This document shows positions 46,798-57,620 of a DNA stretch of 64,000 nucleotides, in pieces. This DNA is from Eretmocerus hayati. Its lineage: Eukaryota; Arthropoda; Insecta; Hymenoptera; Aphelinidae. The stretch is taken from positions 75,351,186 through 75,415,185 of the forward strand of contig CM056743.1 in NCBI GenBank assembly GCA_029851415.1, written 5' to 3'. The notes beneath the pieces were generated by a model that was not told the origin of the DNA, did not search any database, and saw nothing but the letters and a program-made list of their open reading frames with translations. The translations under genes were made by a program, and so were the position numbers. Position 1 is the first letter of the stretch. Each line of letters starts with the position of its first letter.

Positions 46798-48904
46798 TCT
46801 ACGTCTCTGAAAGTCTCTTGAACTGATAGCCATTGTGATTCTCTTCGAAATGACCTCTTGACAAAGTTAATTTGACCTAGTCGTACTAGAGATCCAGCTG
46901 GTCCAAAAAAAAATGAGAAAATCCAAGGTATGAACTCTGTGAGTCCGTGGATCCGTACAACCCTCTTGAATCGCCTCAAGAATGAGAATTCTGAGCGGTA
47001 GTGTTCCGGAGACGCGAATGTTTGTTTTCCTTGTATTTTTAGGCGTAGAAACCAAGTCCGTGGTTAGTTCTGTTTCCTAGCCTTGGGATTATTTCTGTGT
47101 TGAAGAAACTCGCCCGAGAGTGAATGGTCATGTCTAGCCTCTTTGTACTCATTTGAAATGGACGCTGCGCGTACAGGGAGGAACGAATGAGGCAGATTAC
47201 AAATTGAGCTATGTGGTTCCACTCATTTCGACCAAGTTATCATGCTGATGTTTTTGAGCCTCGAGGAGGTGTTTACAACGAGTGATATTGAGCAATATAA
47301 CGGCATCCCGCTCTGTAGTCTATCAACAGGCTCATGCTTTTCTTCGAATTCATTCTTGACCGCCAAAGTCATCGGCATCATCATCGCCTAGTTTCAATGA
47401 GTAGGAAACCATGGCGCTATCCGTAACCTGGTACAAATTGAGTAGAAACTTCGTAGCCTCATGTAATTCCTATGTACCGATACGCGCAGCATCTATCTCA
47501 AATAAGTACAAAGAGGCTAAAAATGATCTTTCATCTGGGACGTGGTTTTTGAGATCGAATTCCTTTTGGGTCCTAGATTAAAAGTTTTCGGGACGCAAAT
47601 ATTTTTTCTCCGGTTGCCATTGTTCCAAAAATATAAGAAAAAAATTTAGGAAGATTCACTGAGGTGCGTTCAAATGCGACTCAATGGAAGAATAATTGAC
47701 TTTCAGCGTATTTTAGAGCATTTTTAGGGCGCCCGGAAAAATTGGGTCGACCTTGAGACTTGAAGAACCTTCCTCCCCTCACTCAGATGTTGGAAACTCG
47801 GGTGAATTTCCTCGGGGTCCATACCCGACCAGGACTGGTTCACCATGCTTAACCACCTAGTCCATCTAATTTCATGTGAATCAGCTGACAATAAACTGAC
47901 TAGGAACTTCCTTGAGTAAGAAGTATAGAAGTCAGAAGAGTACTAGTGATATACCACAGAGATGTACGATTGAGCGCTGACACCTAACATATAATTCGCA
48001 GGCCTCGCAAACTTGGAAATGGTAACTAATGATTCTCCTAACCATATTAATTTAAGTTGGGAAAATTTTTACAGATGGCCGTTGACTTTTGAATAGTTCG
48101 TGGGGAATTCCACAGATCTTCTGGCTATTCCTGGCCATTGCCACTCAAATCTAGACAGTATTTTTGATAGAATAACTGGCATTTGGACTTTCGATTCTAG
48201 CCTCGATTCTCGATGGTGCCCAAATCTGTCACATGAACCTTGTTTCCAATGCCTTACTATTTGACTATTTTACCTGTTGGTTAGGTACTTGGGCACGTTG
48301 CAGATGTTGCTTAAAGTAACCATAAATGTATCCTAAATTCGTGATCATCTATGGAATCATGAATGACTGTATGTTGAAATTTTGCTGAACGAAGGAATGT
48401 TCGTGTGAAAGGAAAATCCATGGTGATCCTTTTTTTGTGAAACCAACTGAAAATTGCGAGATCCCCGCCAGTAAGTTGGGAGGTATTCTCATTCGGGTGA
48501 TGAGGAGTGAAATTTGATATGATAAGTGATGGGAACAGAAGACCCTGACCTATCCCTACACCCTTGGTCCCCTTTTTCACTATGGCACCAACTGATTTTT
48601 CTGTGATCTGCAGTGAAAGCAAGGTCGCAGATTGGGTCATTCGGTTACAACTCAAAGGACATTTGAGCACCAACGCTTCTCATTCTCAATTCGAGGATTG
48701 GGTCGATCCTTTCGATTATTATCGACCTCATTAAGCATGCAGTATCTATCTGATCCACTCCCGCATTCTTCATTTCACATAAAAGAGATTGGAGGAGGGA
48801 CAAGTGTGTGGAATTTCGGTCTAGTGGATGCTACGGGAAGAAAGTCCCGAGATTGATCTCATGCTTTTCATCAGATTTGCCGGGCTGTACATTGACTTCG
48901 GCCC
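46798..48904. other. Unique-looking spacer between oppositely oriented satellite blocks
   Basis: No gene recognised; the longest open frame (48311-48673, minus) has no known features. It contains the inverted repeat listed separately. Confidence 0.5.
47128..47527. repeat. Inverted repeat of about 400 bp, arms of about 50-70 bp
   Basis: TAGCCTCTTTGTACTCATTT and GCTGCGCGTAC near 47134-47177 are matched by the reverse complement (GTACCGATACGCGCAGC, AAATAAGTACAAAGAGGCTA) near 47474-47521. No coding content; MITE-like. Confidence 0.65.
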
Positions 48905-49585
48905 CAGAACTCTCAGAGTCCAGCAGGTGTATCTAGGCACTTCTGGAACACGGCAAATAGTTGGTTGAGAATGTGGGGAGGTATCCCCATTGTGGACGAG
49001 GTGGCACATTTTCGATGACACCTCGAGAATTCATGATTTTGATCGGATTCATAGGGCTTTGCACGGAATATAACCCCAAGACTCGCTATAACCGGTCTCA
49101 GAGTCCAGCAGGTGTATCGAGGCACTTCTGGAACACGGCAAATAGTTGGTTGATGATGTAGAAAGGGAACTCCATTGTGATCGAGGTGGGACATTCGCGA
49201 TTACATCTCGAGATTTCATGATTCTGATCGGATTCATAGGGCTCCGCACGGAATATGACCCCGAGACTCGCTTTAACCTGTCTCAGAGTCCAGCAGGTGT
49301 ATCGACGCACTTCTGGAACACGCTAAATAGTTGACTGATGATGGAGAAAGGTATCTCCATTGTAGATGAGGTGGCACATTCATGATTAGACCTCGAGAAC
49401 TCATGATTTTGATCGGAATCATAGGGCTTCGCACGGAATATGACCCCAAGACTCGCTATAACCGGTCTCAGAGTCCAGCAGGTGTATCTACGCACTCCTT
49501 GAATCCGGCAAATAGTTGGTTGATGATGTAGAAAGGTAACTCCGTTGTCATCGAGGTGGCCTATTCGCGATTACACCTCGAGAAT
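48905..49585 (-). repeat. 185-bp satellite, inverted block D
   Basis: About 3.7 monomers of the same satellite on the minus strand. CTCAGAGTCCAGCAGGTGTA at 48917, 49102, 49287 and 49472 marks the monomers at exactly 185-bp spacing. Confidence 0.95.
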
Positions 49586-50079
49586 TCACGAATTACCCGT
49601 TTTTCTCTGTTTTTTCAGTTTTTCCTCTATTCTGACTCCCTAGATTAACTCCGAAAATCTCTTTTCCAAATTTCCAAAGTACATAATCCGACGTAAAATT
49701 TTGTGCTCTTTTGATTGCCGTAGTTCAAATTCCAAAATATTTACTGAGAGCCTCGCAGGATGGCAAAAAACACCAAAGAATTCGGTTTTACGAAAAACTG
49801 GTCATATCATCCGATTCGTTCCAAAAAATGCAACAACTTTTGTTCCCATAAAAATTTGTGTAAAATGCATCCCCATCAAGTTAAACCACTAATGCTGCAG
49901 TTTTTTCGCGATTTCCGCGTTTTTATGCTAGCCGGCAGCGTATGAGTCTCAGAGGCTCCAATTGAGAAAAAGATTCATAATCTACGTGGAAAAACCTACA
50001 ATTCCCCTTCTTGCAAATTTTCGATATCGCTTGTTTTGAGGGTGAGAATAATTGTGTCGCAAATCGGGTTCCTAGCAAC
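49586..50079. other. Sequence between satellite and Penelope fragment
   Basis: AT-rich with no recognised gene. Confidence 0.4.
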
Positions 50080-50692
50080 TGTGTGGGACGGGTTCTCGTC
50101 TGTGGTGTGCGTATAGTAGTAGCCGGGGAATCTCTGCTGTGACTGATGACAGGGGAGGTGGGAGAGACCTCTGCGTGCACATGCAATCCGATGCCTCTCG
50201 TTGAGCTGTGAGTTTTCCACCGGTTGCCGATCCTGCATTTCTGTGACTACTGCGTAGAGTGCGTGAAGTGTACGTGTGTTCAGTAGATAGTTTTATAGTA
50301 TCGATCGATTCTTCATATGTGAACTTCTGACGATCTAGATCAAATTTCTCGTTCAAATTTATTGCTATACCAATAGATGTACAGCATATCCACAAACTCT
50401 CTACGAAACTTCTGTTCCTCTGTGTGTAGAGGATTTTTGTGTGATTCGAATCAAAGATACGGCCTATACTGGCGCAATGTGTAGCAAAAGCTGGATGCTC
50501 ATTCTTGTTATTCACTCTTGTTTTTTATATCTGTTCTTCTCAACGATCAGCAACCGGTGGGAGACCCACAGCTCAGAGAGAGGCACCGGGAGAGTATGTG
50601 CTTGCAGAGGTCTCTCATAGCCCCTGTCGTCAGTCACAGCAGGGATTCTCCGATTATTACCATACGCACACGATAGACGGAAAATTTGACAG
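50080..50692. repeat. Inverted repeat upstream of the Penelope-like ORF
   Basis: Arms at about 50090-50232 and 50542-50685 match in inverted orientation. The right arm has CAGCAACCGGTGGGAGACCC and GTCAGTCACAGCAGGGATTC; the left arm has the complements around TGTGACTGATGACAG and CCACCGGTTGC. About 310 bp separate them. The arms may be terminal repeats of the Penelope-like element. Confidence 0.75.
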
Positions 50693-50715
50693 ATAAAGGC
50701 CGACGATCTAGACTT

Positions 50716-51150
50716 TCTGTCAACATAGGTACATCATATATCTCAGGCTTCTATGGAAGAGTTTGCAACAAATCGAAGAAATTTCCTGTGAGAACCTTCC
50801 CAAAAATCAATAACAATTTGTCATGTGTAAGAAAACGGTGGAAAGATAAGAGTGCCATTGGAGATCGAACTAATCTAGAGTCCAAAATCTGTTGCAATTA
50901 TTGTGACGCATCGTATGTAGGTGGAACCAAGAAAGAATTGAATACTAGGATCAATGAGCATGAATTAAATATTTGGAAAACTCATGAAAAATATGTGATA
51001 AATGACTATATGAGAATGAAAAACCACAATTTTGATTTAAGTAGCACTCAAATCTTGGAATACGAGGAAAACTGGCATCGAAGTATAGTTTCTGAAATGG
51101 TGCGAATGAGATTACAAGATAATCCAATTAATAGAAGAGATGATTCTTAA
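50716..51150 (+). pseudogene. Penelope-like element, GIY-YIG endonuclease C-terminal fragment
   Basis: The reading frame is open to a stop at 51148-51150. Its C-terminal half has the pattern ICCNYCDASYVGGTKKELNT then RINEHE, a later HNFDLSSTQILEYEENW and RSIVSEMVRMRLQDN, the arrangement of the GIY-YIG-type domain at the C-terminus of Penelope-like retroelements. There the domain nicks target DNA during insertion. No reverse transcriptase precedes it, so this is a 5'-truncated copy, or the RT lies outside the preserved part. No good AUG precedes the domain, which again fits truncation. The inverted arms upstream and the hammerhead-like motif downstream (51801) fit the usual flanks of such elements. 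Confidence 0.8.
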
Positions 51151-51800
51151 AACTAACATAAGGTTCACGCTCCACTTTTGAGACACTTGGAAAATGCAAA
51201 CAATTAGAAGTATATATCGTTTGACATACGGTCATTTCGAAATCTACTAATCTTCAGTCTAATCCTCTCACATCATCTTCGGAAAATGACAGATAGAAGT
51301 CTCAGCGTGTAGATCAATAATAGATCGATTACCCACAGTCAGCTGTCCATTCAGTCGTCTAACGTAGTTGAAAACTTTCACAATGTATTTATATCAATCA
51401 TCAGCTGTCTATCCAGTGTAGTGAAGAATATATATTGTATGTGATGTACCAAATGGACCAACCGTTCACCGAAGATGTAAATGGGAGAGTGAGAGTGCAC
51501 GGTTTACTCAATCATTTGGCCAACTAATCAAAAATATCCTTTGCGTATGCTTTCTAAGAAATTCGAGTATATGTATATATGTTCGAATTTCTTAGAAAAA
51601 ACTTCCTGTGGTAGTAGTCACAAACATGTATGACTGCAGTCACCATAGACTTATTACAAGGAATTATCTGATGACTCATTAGCCTAATGAATGTAACTTT
51701 AGAGAATTTCATGTTATTGTAAAAATTGGGTGATGTTCTCAAAAACGTATACAAAAAATATCATGTTGGGTTACTGACTCTCATCGTATATGTTCTAGAC

Positions 51801-51837
51801 CTGAGGAGAATGTCAAACTAGACATCAAAACGTCGTC
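51801..51837 (+). ncRNA. Hammerhead-ribozyme-like motif of the Penelope-like element
   Basis: CTGAGGA fits the hammerhead core CUGANGA. It is followed by a short stem (ATGTC pairing with GACAT across AAACTA), then an A-rich core strand AAAAC in place of GAAAC, then GTCGTC. Hammerheads of this layout are known in Penelope-like terminal repeats. The conserved G of GAAA appears to be A, so activity is doubtful. Confidence 0.45.
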
Positions 51838-51859
51838 GTACTAAGCAAACCGTTTGATT

Positions 51860-52380
51860 CGTTGATCAGCCGTATTTATTCATTCATTGAATGGTAACGA
51901 GTGATAGAAGCAGAATGGATTGGTTGGGCAAAATTGGAAGTAATTCAGTTCTTTTCTCAAGCGATGTCTCTAGGGATATGGCTGCAGCCACTGTGCTTTG
52001 TTAGCTACACTATTCGGCTGCTGGTTTCATTCGTCACTTGAACGTTCCCCCACCTTTCCTTCGCGAAAAAAATTTCCTTGTACAGGTTTTTCGCATCCAT
52101 GCCTAGGACTAGGAGTGTTACATGGAAAAGGGGTTGATTTGCATGAATTCCAAACGAAATGATCAAGTTTGTACCTTAGTAACAGATGAATAAGACTCGA
52201 GACACAGATATTATGTGTGTGCTAGGTATGAGCGGTCTTGTGTTGCAGGGGAGACTGATGAAATGAGGATGGATTTTGCCCCGTCAAAAGGCGGATGGTG
52301 CATCTGCGACGAACGGCAAACCGTGCACATGAGTAGCGTGGCCACATAGCCGTCGTGGCACGAAGAAGAGTGGCGAGAGC
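51860..52380. other. Sequence between Penelope fragment and long direct repeat
   Basis: No gene or repeat recognised. Confidence 0.4.
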
Positions 52381-54345
52381 TGTAAGTAACGGATCTGTAA
52401 TTTTAGGATGAGAAAATTGATAAAGATTCGTACGTCAAACGATATGCATCTCACTTTGCATATCTATTTAATTTCATCAACGACGAGACACCGGTCCGGT
52501 GGAACCCTCGGCGATTGACATACTTTTTGTCAGCAACGTCTCGAATCAAGCTGCTTTTCTCTCCAATAAAATGGAATGTTGTAACCGGGGATTGCTGTAC
52601 CACTAACAAATGCTCGCCAGATTATTCTAGCTACCACACCAAAGCAATGAAATGTGCAAAAAAGTAAGATCCAAACTTGTGAAAATTATTACATGCAACA
52701 AAAGCTGAAATTCTACGTGTTATCAGTTTTTCAACGGATCAATAGCTTGATTCGTTACTGTATCGTCAAATCTTGATCGATTTGCGTGTTCCAAAGCTTG
52801 AGTTGTTTGTGATAGTCACAGCTAGGTGACCGGATAATTCATTTGGTGGAATCAATTGTTTACACAAAGTTATAAACAAATTATGGTGAAAAAATCATAT
52901 TTTGAATCGGAAAATTCCGAATAGGTCAACGCTCCTACCTGTTGACCTGTGTGGTAGTAGATTTTTTTTATGAGTGATTTTTGATAGAAATATAGTTTAC
53001 CTAAGTGTCTTAACACTTATATACTTGAAAATAAATTCTCAAATAATTTTTCTTGGAATTCGAAAAATGAAGATTTTCTATGATTGAAATATTGCTATAT
53101 TCAGATATTCATGGGGATGTAGGGTTCATAGTTGAAATGACAATTAACTAGGAATATAGATAAAATAGCATAGCCATATATTGTCCAAAATTGAACTATA
53201 ATACTTGGAAAATTTGTATGTTTGATATCAAAAGCTTCTAAACATCTCCAATCCCACCGTGTGAAACGGCGTACATAGGGTATGCTCAGGAGGAGCTAAT
53301 TTTCTTGATTCTGATATCCTTGTCGGCCTGCTGAATTCACTTTACGTGAATATGCTTCTGTACCTTGCAAATTGGAATCAGATTACTCTGCGAACATTCC
53401 AAAGCGAAAAGAGATTATCTATGGGCTGTTTCCACATAGATAAAAGCCCTTGCTGCTAATATGAACTTTTACTGATTTTGAATGACTCTGATGATTTTAA
53501 TTGACTCTAATCGCGATCCAACCCATTGATTTTGAGCCCTAACACGGTACAAATACCAAGTCTCTTGGTAGCGTTGCCGGTTGCCTCCGCAGTGTTCTTT
53601 CTTTGAAGAACTGGCTCGAGATTCCGTTAATTTTGCTTGAAAAATTGAAGAAGAATGAATCGATCGATCGTCGATTTTATACGGAATTTCGAGCCTGGCT
53701 CGTACAACTGTTGGTAGGTGGACTGGTATTATCCCACCCTCGCGACGCGGATGAATTTACTGTCCCTAGATATCACACCCAAGTATTGTGACGCGTATAT
53801 CCAGGATGATCTTAAAATATCTATTCACCTCGGAAATCCAGAGGTGAAGTGTGCAGTTATAAATTCACTGAAAATTCACTTTTATTCGATATCACTTCAC
53901 TCACGTCGCAAAATTGATCTAATCAACTTTAGATCGGTTGAGTGGTGGTGCTCGTGATTGCGAGGACCTGGTGCGACGTCGGTGATGGATGGCTGGAGAA
54001 CTAAGTGCTCTATCAAGCCAAGAGTCCAGGTGCTGGCTTCTGCGGCAATGTGTGGCAAGCCTTGCGGGAGCCCTGGAGATCTGGTTGCTTCCTTGTTGGA
54101 CTTCAGAACGAGATGTGCTTGTCGCGCCGGGTCCTCACCTGCGATACCTCAGCCGTTTCGACGAGCATCCCCACTTGACCCATATATTAAGCGGCTCGAA
54201 CTTTAGCGGCCTGTATATTACGCGACACACATATATCTGATATATTGAATTATCGGTGACTTGAAAAACTACAAAAGTGTGTGCTTGCGTGCAAGTATAT
54301 GATTGTCTGTGAAAGTGACTCTAACGGGGAAAATACCCTACTCTA
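52381..54345 (-). repeat. Long direct repeat, left copy (possible 3' LTR)
   Basis: Matches 62048-64000 at an offset near 9662-9667, at about 95% by eye. The + strand begins TGTAA in both copies, that is, ends TTACA on the element strand. The true right end may lie beyond 54345, where the other copy runs off the window. Short open frames in it (53603-54240) are shared by both copies and unrecognised. Confidence 0.9.
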
Positions 54346-54999
54346 CAGCTTTTGCTATATATACATAGATCTATATGTATGTTACAACGAAAACCCATGC
54401 GTGCGGTAAGCAATAAAATGTAAAATGCAATGAAAAAGCAGCAGTCCAAGCTAAGGATTAGTTCACACAATAATGATACGTGAGGTTATTGTTTTTATGA
54501 AATGATAGATGATGATTGATTCTACTCACATGGTTGATCTGCATAAAAGCTCCGGAGAGCGACTGTTATATATCTATATAATTAACGTTTCAAATTCACA
54601 GCGGGATTCCATACCTTACATAGTTCCCCCAAATTATTGGAATTTGGAGTTCTTTCAAGAACGTTAATGAAAATAATTTCCCAAAAAGAAAGGGGGAATC
54701 ACGCGGCAGATCAACAAGCCATGTAGAAAACCAGAAAATTTGTGCTTCTAACTTTACTTGAGAACTAGTCTGGTCCATTCTATCATGGACTGAAATTTTT
54801 GCAAAAAAAAACCAATAGTCTACGGCTACAACCAACAAAAAGAAATGAACATTCCTTAGATCAATCTTTGTATTGACCCAAGATCTTTGGTAATACAGGA
54901 CTTTTCTGAATCCTGGCGGGACTCTGAATCCACAACTGGTACCTCTTTCCTTTCTTTTGAACTTGTTCTTCATCTTCTAGTCAGAACTATGTGAAATAA
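54346..54999. other. Region between long repeat and pol remnant
   Basis: A minus-strand open frame at 54596-54973 has no recognisable domain. Pyrimidine-rich CTCTTTCCTTTCTTTTGAAC at 54946 would be a purine tract on the element strand. Confidence 0.35.
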
Positions 55000-56247
55000 A
55001 CTTCTTGTATTTCTAATATCAGTACCCGAGCCCATTCTTTGGTTTCGTTGTCACTCTTAATTAAAGTGTCGTTGTACATTCTGAGATCCCTCACCGGAGG
55101 GTTCGGCTCTAGAGTAGTAATGATTGAAAGAAGTTTGTCGTTTTGTCGCTATTCGTGTGCGATGTTTCTAATCTGTTGCAAGAGTGTTGGTGTAGGTTTC
55201 CTTGCGAAACTAATACTGACAACTAACTCATGTTGCGGTTGGTCTTCAGGTTCACACTGGGAATTGGGTTCTCTTGCGTCCAAACAAATCCGAATGTCCC
55301 CATTTTTCTTATCCACGACCACTATAGGGTTGATTTTCGGGTTCTCCTCTTTCGAGTACCCCGTAATTCACCCATTTTTCTACTTCTTTACATACTTTAT
55401 CACGAAGTGCGATAGGAATTGGGTATAATTTGGCTTTGTATGGACTCAAATCCTTCATTCTAATCGTATATTGGAAATCTTTGAATTTTCCCGGACGTTT
55501 ACTAAAAGCTTTCCTCAAATCCATGAGGATAGATTTCAGTTTTAGCTTGTATTTCAAAGGAATATTTAATGGGTCAATCTTAGCATCAATCTGCTCTTTG
55601 GTTGGAGAGTCATCTATCAGATCAGTTTCTACAGAACTTACTGTTAAACTTTCGAGTGAAACGTTTTTGATTTCTCCAAACGCGTCGGAACAAATTCTCC
55701 GTAACTCGTTAAATTCTGACAGATTCATACGATGATACTCATATTTTAAGTCTATAATCTGGTGTTCGATTTTAAAAGTAATTAGTTCTTTGCCTAGATG
55801 CAAAGTTGCATCCAGCATGAAAAGTGTCCCAATTCCGAAAATGCACTGACTTACTAGCTTTGGTATAAACATGAAATCTATTTCAACGTTAGTTCCCCCG
55901 ATTTTCACTAACCCGCGTAACTGATGTTTGATCTTCATCGACTTCTCACCGGTAAACCCGCTGGCTTGTATACCAGTGACTGGAAATGTGACAATTTTCC
56001 ATGAATCAAGATTCTTCTCATGAATATTTTCTGCAACACAGGTAACTTTACTTCCCGTACCTAACAAGACACTGACTTCAATTTTTTCGATAAAAACTTT
56101 GATTTCAGGGCATTCCCTGGTAATTTCCTTAATTGGTTCATTTGTAAATTGAGATTCATCGAGCAACTCATTCCGTGAGTAAACCGAATTTATTTCCCTA
56201 ATCTCGGTATCCATTTCTTCTGATTTGCTCGAATGCTCTGATTCCAA
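55000..56247 (-). pseudogene. pol: Protease and truncated RT of the minus-strand Ty3-type relic
   Basis: The aspartic protease box reads LLGTGSKVTC where the family has the catalytic Asp-Thr-Gly, so the catalytic aspartate has become glycine (one-base change, near 56066). The region then runs through a linker to the RT start (YTIRMKDLSPYKAKLYPIP, WVNYGVLERG). Near 55345 the frame shifts; the next RT block (NPIVVVDKKNGDIRICLDAR) follows in another frame and the coding trace ends near 55100. The catalytic RT palm, RNase H and integrase are absent. This is a dead fragment. Confidence 0.8.
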
Positions 56248-56295
56248 TTCGCACTCTGACTCTTCCCCTCCGCCCCCCGAAATTGTCAGCTCGCG

Positions 56296-56640
56296 TCAAA
56301 AATTCAATTTCCGCGGGTTCCTCGAAGTTTGCTCCATCGGTGTAACACGTCGCACATTTAACGAATCATCCGCGGCAATATCTGTGTCTGACCTAATCTC
56401 CACATTCTCAGAATCTTGAGGTCCGTTTGGAATGTGCAAATTGTCACTCGGCATGTCGGTATTTTTCGAAAATTCACCCAGCTCGGTTGATAAACCCGAC
56501 TTAATCACGGGGCCCGGAACCCCATTCAATTTTTTTATTTTGATAATCAACTTCTTATCCATGTTTCTACCCATACGCACTTTAGGAGTCGTTGCAGTAA
56601 GAATATTTGTGGCATTTAGTACCTGAGATTTTACAATGTC
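56296..56640 (-). pseudogene. Gag-pol linker remnant of the minus-strand relic
   Basis: A 94-codon frame (56296-56580) rich in Asp/Glu/Ser lies between the gag and protease segments on the same strand. No domain is recognised; from position it is likely part of the gag-pol junction region, now out of phase with its neighbours. Confidence 0.4.
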
Positions 56641-56666
56641 ATTATCAGACTGAGAATGTATGGGAC

Positions 56667-57619
56667 TTACTGCAACGACTCTTCGTTCTCCGACGACTCG
56701 CTGTCAGGCCTTTTTTCCGAAACCTTGATCTCATTAATAGGCGCTTTTTTATCTTGACTACGCGCATTGTGACGTGAACTTGAAAATTCGCGACTTCTAT
56801 CGCCCGAGTCCCGTGTACCGCTTGTATCATTACGTTCTGATCGTTGTGCAGGTCGAGATGTACTTGAAGTGTTTCCAGACCAATCAGCTGATACATTCCG
56901 ATTATCAGTTCGATTACCATTTGAATTGTACGAACGCGGTGGCACGAGTGTGGATGCGCGTTGTGTTGAAGAACGTGAATTTGATTTGCGAGAGCTTTCA
57001 CGGTTTGAAATATTAGAGCTGATAGGCCCACGCTGAAAATTTGAATATCGACTTTGTCGATCATTATTTGGATCCTTAAAATTCACGTATTTTGTACCTG
57101 GCTTAATTGAGTTCAAGTTACCAGCGGTATCTAGCATTTCTATTAGTTCAACTAATTCACGAGCTGTTTCTTTATTTTTGAGCAAGATTGTTTGCCTAAG
57201 GTTCTCATCAGAATGCTTGGCGAATTTGCGAATCATAAAACGCTCAGAGGGAGCGTCGTACAAGAAACGTAAATTATTATATAATCTCATCACATATTCG
57301 CTTCGACTTTCATTTTTGTCCGCGGTGTAGTAAGCATATTCGAGGCAACGTCTAATTTCATCTTGAGCAGTGTCATTCCAATATTTTTCCAAAAATAGCC
57401 CACGAAAATCTTCTAAGTTTCGAACATTTAGTTCTACATATAGCCACCATTCGCGAGCAGATCCACGAAGGGACTGGCGTGAAGCAAATCTTAGACTTTC
57501 AAGATTATTTTCAATCGTGGAAATATTTGCTGTAGAATCAGACAGAAATTGCATTGGCTTTTCACTGGATTCGCCTGAAAAACGCGGTAATTCATATTTG
57601 AATTTTGGAGTAAATGCAT
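56667..57619 (-). pseudogene. gag: gag capsid segment of the minus-strand relic
   Basis: Coding trace enters from the inserted element at about 57619 with LPRFSGESSEKPMQFLSD, a typical start of a Ty3-type capsid, followed by GSAREWWLYVE, FLEKYWNDTAQDEIRRCLEY and the long helix region. The C-terminal half is Ser/Arg/Asn-rich with no CCHC knuckle. It ends at 56667 with acidic SESSENEES. An upstream TGA lies exactly at the junction with the 1.66-kb insert, so the segment is disconnected from its N-terminus. Confidence 0.8.
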
Positions 57620-57620
57620 T

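Noticed and set aside
51664..51690. CTGATGACTCATTAGCCTAA as a second hammerhead
   Set aside because: It has the CUGAUGA start and a palindromic stem but no GAAAC or cleavage GUC afterwards.
53603..54240. Frames shared by the two long direct repeats
   Set aside because: Short, overlapping and without recognisable domains; conservation reflects the duplication.
54596..54973. Minus-strand 125-codon frame as a retroelement gene
   Set aside because: No motif matches RT, RNase H or integrase; kept only as unassigned sequence.
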